Assembly: GCA_018907035.1 (NCBI GenBank)
Contig: JACCIC010000062.1
Coordinates: 2,392,001-2,456,000 of the forward strand
Origin: Sycobia sp. Sy_11
Lineage: Eukaryota > Arthropoda > Insecta > Hymenoptera > Epichrysomallidae
Reading direction: 5' to 3'
DNA: 64,000 bases
In this document: in pieces, positions 34,501-48,400 of the stretch
Layout of the letters: each line of letters opens with the position of its first letter
Position numbering within the stretch: the first letter of the stretch is position 1
The notes under the pieces: generated by a model
What the model saw: the letters and a program-made list of their open reading frames with translations, nothing else
What the model was told of the DNA's origin: nothing
Database searches by the model: none
Program-made: the position numbers and the translations under genes

Positions 34501-36240
34501 CGCCGATTGGTATCGTTTGCGTTACTACTTATTTAGACTTGAATTTATCATATACTTTTCTGGTACAGAAATTCCTGGACGGGTCTTTATTTATCACAAC
34601 AGTGATCCTTCCCTAGATAATATGCATTACGTATTTCTGTTTTATGATTTAAATCATTCATATTATTTATATCATAGTGAAAAGATTAAGTAAGTGATTT
34701 TTTAGTAAAAGAGAAGAAAATGTCAAAGACTCTTTCACCTGATTTAGAAGCTTATATGACTGTCATCCTATGAGCTGGATTATTTTTTAATCGTCGTGGG
34801 GCTAAGCAGCTTTGCAATTGCAATGTACGATATATAGAGAAAAGCATGAAGTAACATTTACAATATTTTATATATTCCAAATGTGCTCTTGCGAGCATAG
34901 GAGTAGCGCAATAGAGGTTGTTTTTTTCAATGAGTTGATCACGAAATTTAATTTTATTTCGATACATTTTTGTTGAAATAGACAGAAATATTCAAAAATT
35001 GCTTTTATTGAAACCGATCTACGTTACAAAGACGAATCTGACTGAATGATACATATGAACAAATGTATACATCTTAGAGAAAAGTGGGTGTTCAAGTCTT
35101 TCTGGCTGGATTTGCATAAAAAGAATCCGCGTTGAGAAAAATGGCGCTGAGAGGGTCTTCGCTGAGAGGGCCCTGTCGGTCCACGCGACAAAGGACGAAA
35201 CCTAACTTTCGCTCAATACAAGTGTCTGTCGTAGGTACTTACGAAAGGCAGAAGAACAGCTGAATCGCTTCTTTTTTCTTTATTATTATTTTATTATTTA
35301 TTACCATTTTTTATTATAAATTTACACATTTTCATTCTGACCTTCAGTTTTCAGTTTATGCTTGCTTCTTTAATTTTTATAGAAAATGAAAGTTTATTGT
35401 ATTTAAAAATTCTCCCTTCATTTCTTTAGATGAACTTTTGTATACACATTAATAGTCTTTTTTCTCCCTATAGCTATAACAATATTGAATGTAAATCTCT
35501 TTATATTTGAAATTTCAAATAAATGTATATTTTACAAATAGTATCGATATTATTTATACCGCAGGAATTTTGACTAAAGAAATTATTTGCATAAAATCAA
35601 AAAAATGTTGTCTTATAGTTTAAGAATACTATTTATAGCGGATATAAAAAAAATATATCTGTCATATGGCCTCACATAAATAAAATGATTTTTAGCGATA
35701 AGACTGTGCGCGTATAAAATGGTTAAAACTTTTGACGGTTATCCAATCTATCTACCTATACGTTATTTTAAAATTATCGAAATTGCTAATAATTGCGAGT
35801 TGAAAGCTCGTTATTCCCATTCGTAAAGATGACATTCCCCGTACATTCGCCGTGTGAATATTTTATTTATTTTAAGGACTGCAGCTCGAATGACAAATGC
35901 TTTAATAATATGTATACAATTTATTTTAAATAATAGTTGACATGATTATTTATTAAAAACCACATTTCACTCTGATCTATACATTCAATCAGTCAACTCT
36001 CAAATATACAAGCATACCTACAACTTAAAACTAGGAGCATATGCAACAACAAAAATGAATTAAATTCCCATATAACGGATTAAAATATAGAAATTAAGAA
36101 ATCTATTAGAGGGAGAGAGAGCGACAAACAAAGAGAGAAATATGCTGGTGTGACAGCAGTATCGAAAATGGTATCGAAGAGCTACGGATAACGAGGCCTG
36201 ACAAACTTTACGATGCAGTCCTATCCTCGCTTTTTCTCTT
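34501..36240. other. AT-rich DNA with a mid-GC patch at 35090-35270
   Basis: Mostly AT-rich. The patch at 35090-35270 contains a short direct duplication (GCTGAGAGGG at about 35148 and again at about 35161) but no coding signal. Confidence 0.35.
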
Positions 36241-36450
36241 TTAGTATAAATATACTGCTAGAGGAACCTTACCATATAAACCTTACCTGATGGATGAACC
36301 TTACCTGCTACAAGGTTCACTATCGAAACAATTTCCTCTATATACAGTTTCGAGCTTCAGAACGATTTGCTGACATTCGGCTCTCCCTCGCTAATCGATA
36401 TACATTACGTGTCGATGAATCAATGAATTTTCTGCTAGAGGAAACTTGAT
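36241..36450. repeat. Three closely spaced AACCTTACC motifs
   Basis: AACCTTACC occurs at 36265-36273, 36279-36287 and 36297-36305, with starts 14 and 18 bp apart. CTGCTAGAGGAA precedes the first and recurs near 36431. It may be a small degenerate tandem duplication or a cluster of protein-binding sites. Confidence 0.5.
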
Positions 36451-37730
36451 AGCGTTTATCCGTAATATATATCGCTTATTAAAGAAGTATGTCGATATAT
36501 GAGCAGAGAACGAGATTTCAGTCGATAAAGAAATCTCTCGTTTATTAGACGAGAAAGAATAGATTTTTTTCTACAGCAGATGATTACTAACAACACTTTT
36601 AGAAGGATTTCTAAACTTCTTTGACCAATCATCTCTTTGATCAATCATGAAATTAATTTAATACAAAAGTTTTTCAGATACTTTTCTTTATATATTTTCT
36701 TTGTACGTAATAATATAGAAATTTAATTGTAATTTAATTTGAAAAATTCTCACGATTCATATTTTACCGACTCTAATTTATATTTATATAGTAAATATGC
36801 GAAAAATGATGCCATTTATTAATATTATTAGCAGAATTTTTGCAATCCAAAATTTATTATATTATAAAAACAATTTTTCGTTAAGTTAGTGATTTTTAAA
36901 TTATAAATTAGCCTAATAAAATAAAATTTTTCAATTTGAAAAAAAGTTTCATTCAAAGAATACTTATAATGTTATATGATTTACTAAATCTGAGGAAAGT
37001 TTATCAAAGGTAATTGGAACGATTTGTGGTTATAAGTTAAATGTTTTATTATATTACGTTTTTGCCACCATAGTATTTCGTTAATAAATTTTTATTATCC
37101 ACATGTAAACGCAGACGATTTATACAGGTATAAATCAGTAGCTAAGGTTAATAATCTATAGAAGATAGAGTATAACAAACAGGTTCGAAGTAAGTGTTTC
37201 GAAGCGAATTTTGTTTCGGAGCTTCTGTCTCATTAAAAAAGAGTTGAGTTTCACTACAAACCTCGATGCGCTTATATTGCAAAAAATACAAAAACGACGA
37301 CTTTGTGTCTACTTAAATATCATTTTTGCTTATCAATTGTACAAGAAGTTAAGGCACTTCTATTAGTTCAGAAGAAAATTTAATATTAATAAAGTAAATT
37401 ATTTTTATAAGAATTTGGGTTGCCGGAGGTTTCTCGAGGTTGCTGGACACCGGTGCGACGAGTAATTTCACAGACGTGTGGCAATCAACGACTAAAGAAA
37501 TTAAATGGAAGAAACATGTCCGAGTTAATTCAGTTATCATCTTTTGTAAATCTTTCTTTGCATAAAAATATGATTTATCATCACGCGAATGGTTTCATTG
37601 GTTAAATACGTTTCAGTAGAAGTAAAATTACATTTTATCCAAAGCGGGCATACAATGGCTTTGAGACGATAAATAATGCGCGAGCGCACAAACAATGGTT
37701 AATTAAGTAAAAGCTCCGTTAAAAAAGCTC
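36451..37730. other. AT-rich desert
   Basis: AT-rich DNA. Short frames on both strands are unrecognised. Confidence 0.4.
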
Positions 37731-37826
37731 CATCCATAAAAGCCGATTACGTCGGACTCCCATATCCAACTGCCTCGCTTATTATGCACCGATGTTGCAG
37801 TAAAGCTTACCACCTTTCAACCCCTC

Positions 37827-37872
<46 letters not shown>

Positions 37873-38000
37873 CGCGGACAAGAAGAGCTATCTTTTTGAG
37901 GAAACTTTAGTGGCCCCTCGGTGAAATCTAGATACGATATGGTCGGAAAAATATATGGCGGTGAATGAAAATAAAATGAAAATAAAATGAAAATAAAATT
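37731..38000. repeat. (CT)n microsatellite and a short 11-bp tandem repeat
   Basis: A CT array of about 20 units lies at 37830-37870. At 37965-37999 an 11-bp unit, TGAAAATAAAA, is repeated about three times. Confidence 0.85.
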
Positions 38001-38797
38001 GGTAAATTAAAAATTTTCGTAATCTTTTTTCTCATTTGGAATTTTTAGAAGAGTATAATAATCATAATAATTAAACATACATGCTAATGATTTTAAAATT
38101 CAAGCGGAATTCGGTACAGTATCAATTTACAAAGAATACTTATATGTATAAATAGGTAATTTTTATATGTATAGTACGCTACTGGCAGCGTTGCGAGGAT
38201 TAACATTAGTGAAGTGGAAAAAATTAATAGTCGGCTTTAATATATAGCTGAAAAAATACGAATCCGTTTGAAAAGGAATGATAAATCAGAAAAACAAAGA
38301 GAAAAAGCTTCTGTTGTTAACGCGCGACATATATGAATTTTAGATAATCATATGATATATATTTGAAGTTTGTAATTTACCTAATTATAGAATAAGTCTA
38401 TAATATTGTTAATTAAAAACGACATTTTATTCGAGACAGGTTGTTTCTCATCTCTTCTGAGTGATCCAAATTCTTTTTGCACGATATTGTACGTATCGCT
38501 GCCTGCGAAATTAAACAAATTCATTTGTAAAGCAACGGCTCTTATTTATCATTAACTCTATCATTATGTATACTTATTAAAAATGTAATTTTGTGACATT
38601 TTTCACTTTCTTTTCTTATATTGATTTACATCATATTATTTGGAATTATTCGTGACAAATAGATTGGCACATTAATTATTAAAAATAGATATATATCATT
38701 TAGTCTATTTAACGTAAAATTTCTTCAGGTGACCTTTTTTCAAATAAATATTTTTGTAAATGTTCCATTACAAAACATGCCAAAAGTTAACTTCATG

Positions 38798-38845
<48 letters not shown>

Positions 38846-38860
38846 TCTATAACGACATTG
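38001..38860. other. AT-rich DNA ending in (TA)n at 38799-38841
   Basis: AT-rich DNA with a TA array of about 21 units that abuts the next GC island. Confidence 0.55.
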
Positions 38861-39640
38861 CAAAAAAATCCCCACCGCCGTATCCCAGCGTCTTTCGTCG
38901 AGCACGAGCGTCTTAGCTTCATCCCTCAAGAACGGAGGCTCTGCTCCCCGCACGCCGAGGAGGGACTTGGCAAATATGTCGGGGATTCGTCGAGTGCCAA
39001 AGCGAGGGGGAGAAAGAACCCCCCCCCCCCCGACGACGCGAATCTTTGCTCGCGCGCTTTTCTCGCTGTAGCGACGACGACGGTTTCTCGAGTGCGACGG
39101 CTGGAGTCGGAGGCGGGGGAGAGAGGGCGTAGGCGCACGCCTTGAATAAATGAAAGTTCGCGCGGGAGTCTCGAGCTCAGACCAGGTCTCCCCCTATTCC
39201 TCCTACCAACGACGTGCGCTCCGTATAAATTCTCTCGCTTCGTAATTTCAAACTCAAACATCGCTCGCTTCACCCCCTTCCCCACCCCTCAACCACCCGT
39301 TCCCCCTGCCCCTACGTACGGCTAGCTTTTGCAGACGCGCCCAAGAGGCGCAAACCTCCTTTTCCGCGGGCGCGAATTCTCCCTGGGTTCGGGAGCGGTT
39401 GTGGAACGTTTGGTGACTTGGGAGAAGGGGCCATATTCGTGGAATTGATGCTGGTTGAACTTCGAAAGCAGCGCGGATCTAAAAAAAGAGTTTCGCAAGA
39501 GTCTTGGAAGGTGGCAGGGGAGACGACTAGAATAAATGATAGAAGTATGATGGCACGGTCACCAGGGAGAGCCTCTGATTGAGTCATTTGTGTTGACCGG
39601 GACACCGTCCAGGTAGATCTGGGATCGTATGATTTATGAA
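38861..39640. other. GC-rich island with a C run
   Basis: GC-rich, CpG-rich DNA with about ten C in a row near 39020. Frames are open on both strands (minus 39285-38926, minus 39686-39312, plus 38729-39145) without recognisable domains. Confidence 0.45.
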
Positions 39641-40190
39641 ACTTATTACGAAACATCTTCATTTGATGTTTGAACTGAATTGTCATGCATTAGTTTCGAT
39701 TAGTTGGATACTATGTGATAAATTGCAACGAAATCGTATTATAAGGATTGGATAAAGAACGTGTATTGATGAAGAAAATATGAATTTACAAATCGCAGCA
39801 AAATATATATCGAACTTAAAAATTGCAGATAGAACGTTTCTTGGACGCTTACATATTATGCTTTTATTTTGGAAATTCGATTATACATTTTTTCTTTCGT
39901 TGTTATCTTATTATGGTATGCCGTAACCATGATACGAGCATGCGAGTACAATAATCTTGAAGAAGTATACGATGGCTCACCAATATCATCGATATTTTCT
40001 TTGTTCATGAACTAATGCAATCTATCCTCGAGAATATAATAATATAATGTGTGACTCTAGTAAGATTAATATCAAATATTCTAAACGTCTTTTCACGATT
40101 GGCTTTTGGAAATATATAAAGATTTAATACAACGTTGAAATGATTTTACAATAAAGTATGCACTTCATAATGTAGTAATCCATAATATAG
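39641..40190. other. AT-rich DNA
   Basis: AT-rich flank of family C copy 6. Nothing supported. Confidence 0.45.
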
Positions 40191-40401
40191 TGAGGTCGGG
40201 GGGGGGGGCAGTGAGGTTGTTCCTCACTAATGTAGAATATAGTTTATTATTTTTATTATTTTTATTTTATTTTATTAGTTTCAAAAGTATTTCAGATTCT
40301 TCGGGGGTGATACTAAACAAGGACAGTCTGACTGTCGTTATTTTCGTTAATATATTATATTATAAGAACTGTAAGACCGTTAAAAACATTTATTAATTTA
40401 A
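40191..40401 (+). repeat. Family C repeat, copy 6 (long form)
   Basis: It opens with a run of about eleven G and GCAGTGAGGTTGT, then CCTCACTAATGTAGAATAT, a TTATT-rich middle, TTTCAGATTCTTCGGGGGTG, AAACAAGGACAGTC, the palindromic GACAGTC-T-GACTGTC, and the core ending AACTGTAAGACCGTTAAAAA. It is about 60 bp shorter than copy 5, because the T-rich middle is shorter. Confidence 0.8.
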
Positions 40402-41150
40402 TTTTATTAAACCTGACTATTTTTTTAGTTCTTTAATTGAGCTTCGTCCGATGAATTTCTTATTTAAAATATAATAAAAGGTCGCGATGGTTAAGAATTT
40501 TTCAACACAATGTATTTATATTTATATATTCTTACATTCGCTCATTTACTTCTATTGTATATTCCAAAAAGTTTACAGATATATGGTATATTCCCAAGTT
40601 ATGAACCTAAAAGGTCCGTTCAGCTGGTAATAAATACATAAATATTTAAAGTATATTCCTCGGAATCTATAATATTTCAAACACTTTGAATAATTCCACA
40701 AATTTTGCGATGTAAGACATCGACAATATTTATTTCAATGGCGATCAAATATGAGATTTTCTTTCCAAGACATGTGCGAGAAATAATTTTTAATTTTGAA
40801 GAATACGTTAAAATTATTAGCTGAAGTAAATACTATGTGTACGTTTTGCCCTCAGTTACCTACTGGGCTCATCACTAGAACTGCAGGTAATCAATTCCTA
40901 GATGTAAGATGCTTGCTAAAATCAACTCGTGCTCTTAATTATTATTAAAAAAGGATAGTATTGTAGACCAAATATATTAAATTAGATGGAAAGTTAATCA
41001 TGGAAAAAGAATGCTATCGAAGAGTTTATTAAAATTTAGTCGGTTCACGACAATGGGATAATCACGTTTTCTTTCCAGCTAACAGCAGTGCAAGAAAAAT
41101 CTCTTTGTTCCACTTAAGTTGCAAAAGGTATGCAAAATTTCTTTCTGTCT
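40402..41150. other. AT-rich DNA
   Basis: AT-rich DNA with no supported feature. Confidence 0.45.
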
Positions 41151-42700
41151 CTTTTTCTGGCCTCCTGTCTGTGTCGCTCATCCTCTCCCAGACAAAGCCC
41201 GACAATTCTCCGCGCAGGGGATCGCCGGGAGGGAGACTCCCGAGCCATTTTCTCCGCTATCTTTCCGCAGGACCCCCCTCCCCTGTCCAAGACCGAGCGG
41301 CGATAAAGCGCAGTGCCGGTGCCTCGTCCGTGCCCCGGACTCACCCGCAGGCCTCGCGCCGCCGAGGCCACCGCGCGACGGCGTACGTGCTCCCCGCACG
41401 CGCGCAAAGCCCGGCCGAAAACGGAGTCGCCCCCCGGGCCGAAGAGGAGGAGGAGGAGGAGGAGGAGGCGGAGGGAAGGCGCCGAGATTTCGGACGATCC
41501 TAAGGCCGGCGCGGGAAAGGAGTCCCGGAATTACCTTAAGCCCCTCACCTCGATCCCCGCGACCCGACACCCGTGTCTCCGAGAGCACAATGCCGCGATA
41601 ATTATCAGCTTCGATGGCAACCGGGCGCTCTCTCCGCGTGAAATACAGGCAGGCGGGCAGGGTGGGTCGGCATTAATTAAAGCCAGCGCCCGACAAAAGT
41701 CCCGGGCGCGTGGGGCGCAAAACACCGCGGCCGGGGTAATAAGACGGGCCTTTTCTTCGTGTACCCTTTGCGCAAGGACACACAGTCGCACAGCCATTCG
41801 CCCGCGCGCGCAAGGAAAGAGAGGAGTTTGGCTGCGCTGCTGCTGGCCCGGGGAGCCGTTTCGAGTGGGAGAGAAAGGAGCGGGGGAGCGAAGGAGCGGA
41901 GCTTTTACGGCGTTCTTACCACGCGCTTGCGCTGGTGTCAGCGGCAGCAGCAGCGCGGCGGAGGCGGCGGCGGAGGCAGCGGCAAGAGAGAGGAGCAGCA
42001 GAAACGTAGGAGGAAAGGGAGGCCTTCTTATTGTTTCAACCCACCGAGCCCCGGCGGCGGCAGTCCCCTTTCTCCCGCTCGCCCCTCGTCCTTTATACAC
42101 AGGCGCGAGCGCCCGCTCTTCCTCCCTCTTTCTCCACTTTCCACTTTCCGCGTCCCGGGCTAGTCTCTTCTATGCAGCCTCTCCCCTCCCGCCCCGCTCG
42201 AGCGCTATCCCCTCGGCTCTATACATAGTTATAACGCTACCACTGCCACTGCTAGCGCGGCCGTCGGGCTGCGGGGAGAGGAGAACGTTAGAGGGAGGCG
42301 ATGGCGCGGGCGCGACGGTTTGCTCGCTCACCCCCCTCCCCCGCCCCTCTCGCTCTTTCTCTCTCGCCCGCCTGCCCGTGCTCTCGCTCTCTGTGCTTAG
42401 AATTTTAATGGACCGGCTTAGAAATTGTTGGTGGAATTAGATTTTAGAATGAGATTAGGTGAGCGCGGTGCTTCGCCTCTAGGTGGATCTGTGTGCATAC
42501 ATGTATACATGGATGTGGATGGGTGCGCGTATATACGTAGTTACTTGCGTGAGCGAGCGTGCGTTCTTATGTATGTGCGCGCGTCTGTGTGCATGCGCTG
42601 CCTTCCTCTTCTCTGGCGAAGCGAGAAGCGAGTTTCGACTTAAAATTACGCCATGCCGCGAATTTATAGCGTTCCTTGCCTAGCGACGAACTCTATGAAC
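41151..42700. other. Largest GC-rich, CpG-rich island
   Basis: About 1.5 kb of very GC-rich DNA. It contains a GGA/GAG trinucleotide run at 41443-41475 and CAG/CGG/GGC runs at 41940-41990. The plus frame 41313-42440 stays open for 375 codons, and frames on the minus strand stay open as well (41588-41178, 42100-41531). The Arg/Pro/Ala/Ser translations have no domain, so high GC explains them. The size and CpG density make it the best promoter or enhancer island in the window. Whether any exon lies here needs transcript data. Confidence 0.45.
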
Positions 42701-43790
42701 AAATGTACGTCTCTTTATTCATTTTTCAGAAAATTCTCTTTTATCCAAGAACTCTTTTTTTTTTTCAAAATGTTTTTTCTTTTTCAAAATGATTTGTATA
42801 TGCGGTTATAAACTTTTGCATTGTAGATAATTTTCACGGAATAAAAATCTTGAAATCTTAAATGATTTATTGTCTAATGATTTTATTTGAAATAGAAATT
42901 ATAAAGCATTTTATATCTAAACATAGCTATGCCTAGAATTATTCTATATTGATTGGATAATAAGCAAACTCTTCCAATATTGCCTTCTACACATCTTACT
43001 CCAATGGTGACTAAATTAGTGCCGTCGCCTTATTCGAGAAATAGCAAATATACGGTACTATAAATGCTTCTTCTAAATTTGAATAATTCAGAAATAGTTA
43101 GAGAAAAGCATGAATATTACAGTATAGTCTATTTTATTCCGTATTAAAATAGAATCGAATTGTAATAGAATTGAATATGTCACCAATAAATTCATAAATA
43201 GTAAACTGTTTAACTATATTTGCCAATAGGCTTTTAGAACAGCTTTATAATATTGAAAATGTGATCAAAACCAAATATAGGTTCTTTCTATAACGAACCT
43301 TTACCTATCTTCTCGAATTCTATTTTATCTTTCAACAAATAACTATTTTTAGGATATTTCGGTGCCATTTTGCAGTAAGACTTGTACTTTGTCTTGTTAA
43401 GGAGACGCAATAATATAAGTTTCTATGTTCACGAGCAATTAAGCTTAACGTAAAATACGATATTCTCGAGTATAAATTCAGCTTTATGAACGTTTCCTGC
43501 TCTATATATCTAGGCATAAAACTTAATGCAGCAAAAATATTTGGAGCAATTGGACTGCCATCCGAGACAATGTGCTCTCCTACACTGCGTTTTCAGATTT
43601 TCCGAAATTACGCTTATATAAACAAAGTTGCTAAAAGTTCTTTCTTTCCTGTACCTTTATGGAATTTATAAACGTTAAAATATTCAGAATTTACCTTTGT
43701 ACGTCTGCAAAACTGTCTTATAATATTATGAACACAGACAGCAAATGTAAACTCTAAAAGAACCCGTAATATCGAGGCTACAGCTTAATA
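42701..43790. other. AT-rich desert
   Basis: AT-rich DNA with nothing supported. Confidence 0.45.
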
Positions 43791-44135
43791 TTTTCTTTCT
43801 CGGTCTCTCACTCTGTCGCTTTTGTACGTTCCTTTCTCAATTTTTTCTTAGATGTTGAGGCAAGTTTCCTTTATAAACCTACGGCAATACAGGACCCAGG
43901 TTGCTTCGTCTGCACAATTATCGTGCATAGGAGAGAGGCGAAACGATGGAGAAGGAGGAACGAATAGAAGGAAAACGCCGAGAGGTTGGAATGAAATTTT
44001 GTCTTGTATACGGAGAGCAGAGAGACAGGCGAAGGGCGGAAGGAGAGAGAGAGGGAGAGAGAGAGAGAGAGAGAGAAGTGCAAAGTGTGCAAGCTCAGTC
44101 TCTCCGTTCTGCTCGACCTAGGGAATTGAGTTTCG

Positions 44136-44187
<52 letters not shown>

Positions 44188-44640
44188 AGAGAGAGGAAGG
44201 GAGGGGGAGGGAGAGCACGACCGAGAGAGAATCTAGGAAAATGGGTAGGAAGAGACGGTGAGAGGAACGACGACGCCAGGACGCGAGGAAGAGAGAAAAG
44301 GCAGGTAATAGAAGCAGAGGAGCAGCAGAAGCCTCTGCGAGACCGTGGGTGGGTTGGTGTAACGCTGTTATTGCCAATAATGGCTCTGTGCGCCCCAGCG
44401 CACCGGCCTGTATGTGCACCGCGTTGGCGACTATATACATATATCGAGCGGGACGATCGTGAAATTGATTTAGCGAGCGCGGGCTTGGAAAAATGCGTGG
44501 CTCGAGCGAGAGGAAGGAAGAGAGCTCGGTATCTAGAAGGAGGAAGCGAAATTCGCCCCCGAGTTCGAACGAAGCCAGGATCCGTGCGCCGCACATTTGT
44601 GGATTCTGTTTTCGTGTTATTTGTAAGATCCTACTACTAG
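43791..44640. other. Purine-rich GC island with GA tracts
   Basis: The plus strand is purine-rich for about 300 bp, with GA arrays at about 44047-44075 and 44139-44179. The minus frame 44698-43871 (275 codons) is driven by Ser-Leu repeats from these arrays and is not a gene. The right part (44350-44600) is GC-rich without tandem repeats. Confidence 0.5.
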
Positions 44641-45110
44641 AAAGAAAATTAATAGAATATAAAAATACATAAAAATACGTCAGGGGTTTCATTGTCAATA
44701 TTTAACATTTAATCATACATGGGCTCTCACTTAGACACCTCAGAATACTTTTCTATAGAGATTAGAAATTAATTTTTTTAAATCTCGACCCTCTAAATGT
44801 TAATATCCATATACATATTAAGAATCAACACATTTTAAATATGTTTTTTTTATATTTTTTATATATAAAGCGATTTCAATTTTGAACTAATAATAAAATT
44901 ATATATGATATGAAAGATGCCAATTCAAGTTTTCGGTATTTTGTTTATTTCGAGTAATGTACCGTATTTATAAATTCACAGGATATCTCGAAAAATTTTT
45001 AAGCTGATTGAAACGAATGCCATCCATAGGTGAAAACGGGTCTGACTCGAAAGTCGAAACCAATCGAATAAAGATTCGAATTAAATACAAACTTATTCTT
45101 CTTAGTTCTT
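44641..45110. other. AT-rich DNA
   Basis: AT-rich spacer with nothing supported. Confidence 0.45.
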
Positions 45111-46300
45111 TTATATTTATCACGTCCTCTCTTTCTCTCTCTTTCGCTTCTACTCACACTCCTATTCCTCCATAGTTCAGACGAATCGAGCAGAAGGGGA
45201 AGCAACTTCGAGTTGCTGGGAGGGCAGAGGCAGTGGATGGCTAAGCTGATTCCGAGCGAGACGAGGCAAAGCACAGCAATGCTTCTTCTATTTAATTACC
45301 AACTTTAAGTCTTTGGACTGGGGTTGCAGACGCATACTCCCATCTATAAAATATTGTCGTTCTTCTCCTTCCCCCATCTCTGTTGCTCTACATCTTTTGG
45401 CTTTTATCGAGATCGTAGTCTTCTTTTTTCAGTTTCTTCTTCGCTGAGATAAAGATACCATTCCCGATCTACTCCATTAGTTTCTAGGAAACATTTTAGC
45501 TACATTTACCATTTCTGGTTGTAATTTTTGTCTCTCATTCAGTACTGTTAATTCTCTACAATGCGTATGGTTCATTTTCTGGCGATGAGGGCTGTTCAAG
45601 TTGTTTCTTTTACTTTACTGGTATAGGACATCAAAGTAACCGTTCGGAGTGGGACAGTTGTTAATGAAATTTAATGAAAATTATTATTTTAATGAAATAA
45701 GTATTTTAATTAAAAATGAGTGTCTGACTACAGTGTTAACATATGTTAAAATAATGATCCTTACTGGAGATTTAACATTTATGTTGCGGTTTTGAAATAA
45801 TATAAGCATGGTACTTATGTAACTGAAGGGAAAAGAAGAACACTTTTATATCAGAAAATACACTTCTGTATAGAAAAATTGCGTGCTTTTACCTATTTTA
45901 TTATTATTTATAATAATAATACAATAAACATATCATAAGTTCTTCAAGCTGCGAGGCGCCCACGTTTACGAATCCCGTTAAACTAGTTTGGTTGCCGATC
46001 AAAGCATGTTTCTCATACATTACCCCCTTTATTTTTATGTAAATTTCTTACTGGACATACCGGTATTATGAAACAAAGATTCCGAGCATGAGTTTATAGA
46101 GCAGATGGGAATATCGATTTCAAAGACCACAAGTCTTTTTATGCTTCTTTTACTCTCATAACTGGAGTAATTGTGATATTTTTTCTATGGAACTCGTTGT
46201 TCAGTTTATTCCATGCAGCATCAATAGTTTCATGACAATTTACCGCTCTTGGCTTTCGAATTTATTTTTATTTTTTAAATTCACTTTACAAAAAGCTTAA
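45111..46300. other. Mid-GC patch passing into AT-rich DNA
   Basis: Positions 45110-45640 are of balanced composition without tandem repeats or recognised frames. 45640-46300 is AT-rich. Confidence 0.35.
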
Positions 46301-46667
46301 CCAGTCTATCTCCATACTCGATAAAATGCCGTGAGTCGCCGTCACGTTTCCAGTTACTATCCTTCTATTTCTCCCTCTATTTTCTACATGTTTAGTTTTC
46401 CGCCATATTTGCTGGGGTTTCGGGAGGGGGTCTTCTAGTTCAGCGAGAAAGAGAAGTGGAGAAAGCATACCGAGCTAAGGCTAACACATGCACACGCATA
46501 TCTCAGTGTACATGCACAGAGCACCGTATACATATACAGATCGAGAGATTTTGGCGAGATGGGGTGGCTGGGAAGGGGGCGGGGGTTGTCGTCTAGCACT
46601 CGAAAGAGCAGAGAAAAGCATGGCGCGCAGCGGGCGTACATGAGAAAAGGTAAAGGGTTGCATATGA

Positions 46668-46725
<58 letters not shown>

Positions 46726-47580
46726 ACACGCGCGACCACCCTCCTCTTTGAGGGGCAAGAGGGGAAAAAGCGAAGAGCCGAGAGATGGAGCATAGAAGCA
46801 CCGGGCAACCAAGGGCAGCGAACCACTAGTCCTGAAATTGAAAGAGCGACGAAGATGGTTATAGAGAAAGGCGAAGGCTCAGGGGTGGAGAAGGCTTGGA
46901 GACTTTACTTACTTACATCCCCACCCCAGGGTGGACGGTATTCTTACCCCTCTCGTATCGTCGACCACGTGACGAGATCTCGATGAAGCAGGGGGCAATT
47001 TACCTTAGGGTGCATGTGTGTCTCTGTGTGTTTGTCCCTCGCTGTGTACGTGCCCGCGTGCTTGTAACTAATAGGCGCGATAACGATTTTCTGCTCCTTC
47101 GAAGGAATATGAAAGGCGATACTTGCGCGAGAAGGGATGATGGCGCCATTTCTGTACCTCAGAATTAAGGCCGGGAAAGAGATTTTACATTTTAAATTTA
47201 AATCTAAACTTAAAAGGGTGTAAAATTTTATCTACATGTGTGTGTTTTCGAATAATACGATTTCTCCATTCGCGTGAACGAATGAAAGAGCGCGAAGGCA
47301 TAGGCAGAAGGCAGAAAAGGGGTTCCTCCACGCTAGCTCTCTTTAGGAGAGAAGCAAATGAAGGCTTGGGAGGGATTTAAGGGATGAAAGAGGTGAAGCC
47401 TTCTTCCAGGCGATTGGCAGAAATTTGGGTACACGTACGAGTACATATATAGTGCAAAAGTGTACAGTCGTCAATAAGAGAAATTGCCAGGCTATCTCTT
47501 GTTTGACCTCTCTGTATTTCTACTGTACTCCTCATCCCTGAAAGGTAGAGTATCTATACGGTCGTTGGTTTCTCTTCGCC
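46301..47580. other. Mid-GC island with (GT)n at 46670-46725
   Basis: Balanced to GC-rich DNA with a GT array of about 28 units. Frames on both strands read through the array as Cys-Val or Thr-His repeats and are not genes. 47270-47420 is purine-rich. Confidence 0.5.
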
Positions 47581-48400
47581 AATGAAATGTCAGTCACATG
47601 ATATATTCTGCTGTGTTTAGGTGTAGAGTAACTTTTATTGTGCTGATAAGCAATATCACTAGTTTTTAGATGAATATTCGTATTTCAGGTTGTAGATTAG
47701 TTTATTATTTATTAAATATCAAACAAAAAGAAACAAATTTCAAAAAACAGAAGCAGTGAAAAATATGAAGCAAGTGTGATTAGGAATATCACAGAGCCAC
47801 TGAATATCTTTGAGATATATTTTTCTCGAAAATGATGAAATCTAATGAAAATATATTATCAACCATCAGTCTATCAAGATGAACTTCAATCTATAATTAC
47901 AATATCATATACAAAACATTTTGTAAACTGTCATATAAATTTCATCTAATAATATAAATCTACGTCGCGAATACTTGTGTAGTTATATTAGATTTATGTT
48001 TTTTTATTATAGAATATTTGTTTATAAATATATGCGATATTTATTAATAACATAGAAATCATATTAATATTCACTATCGAAAAATGGTTAAAAAGGTATT
48101 AATTTTAATTTTATTCTTAAATCAGAAAAATCACTTGCTTTCAACATTGTTCTTTTTATTATTTCCAATATTAAACTTGTACCTATTATAAGAAACTGAT
48201 TAAAGCTAGATCGATTCTTTCAAACTTTGTATATCTAAGAAAATTTGTTCGTATATATTCACATAATCAAATTCTGTAATATTTTTAACTGTAAATATAT
48301 ATTTTTGACTATTCATTAATTTTTATTTCATATCGTGAAAATGGAAAAAATTTTAGTAAACAAGAAAGGTAAGCAGGCTAAATGCGCGAAATATGAGAAC
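47581..48400. other. AT-rich desert
   Basis: AT-rich DNA with nothing supported. Confidence 0.45.

Noticed and set aside
43871..44698. Minus-strand open frame of 275 codons
   Set aside because: Its length comes from GA arrays that read as Ser-Leu repeats. No domain, and overlapping frames are open on the other strand.
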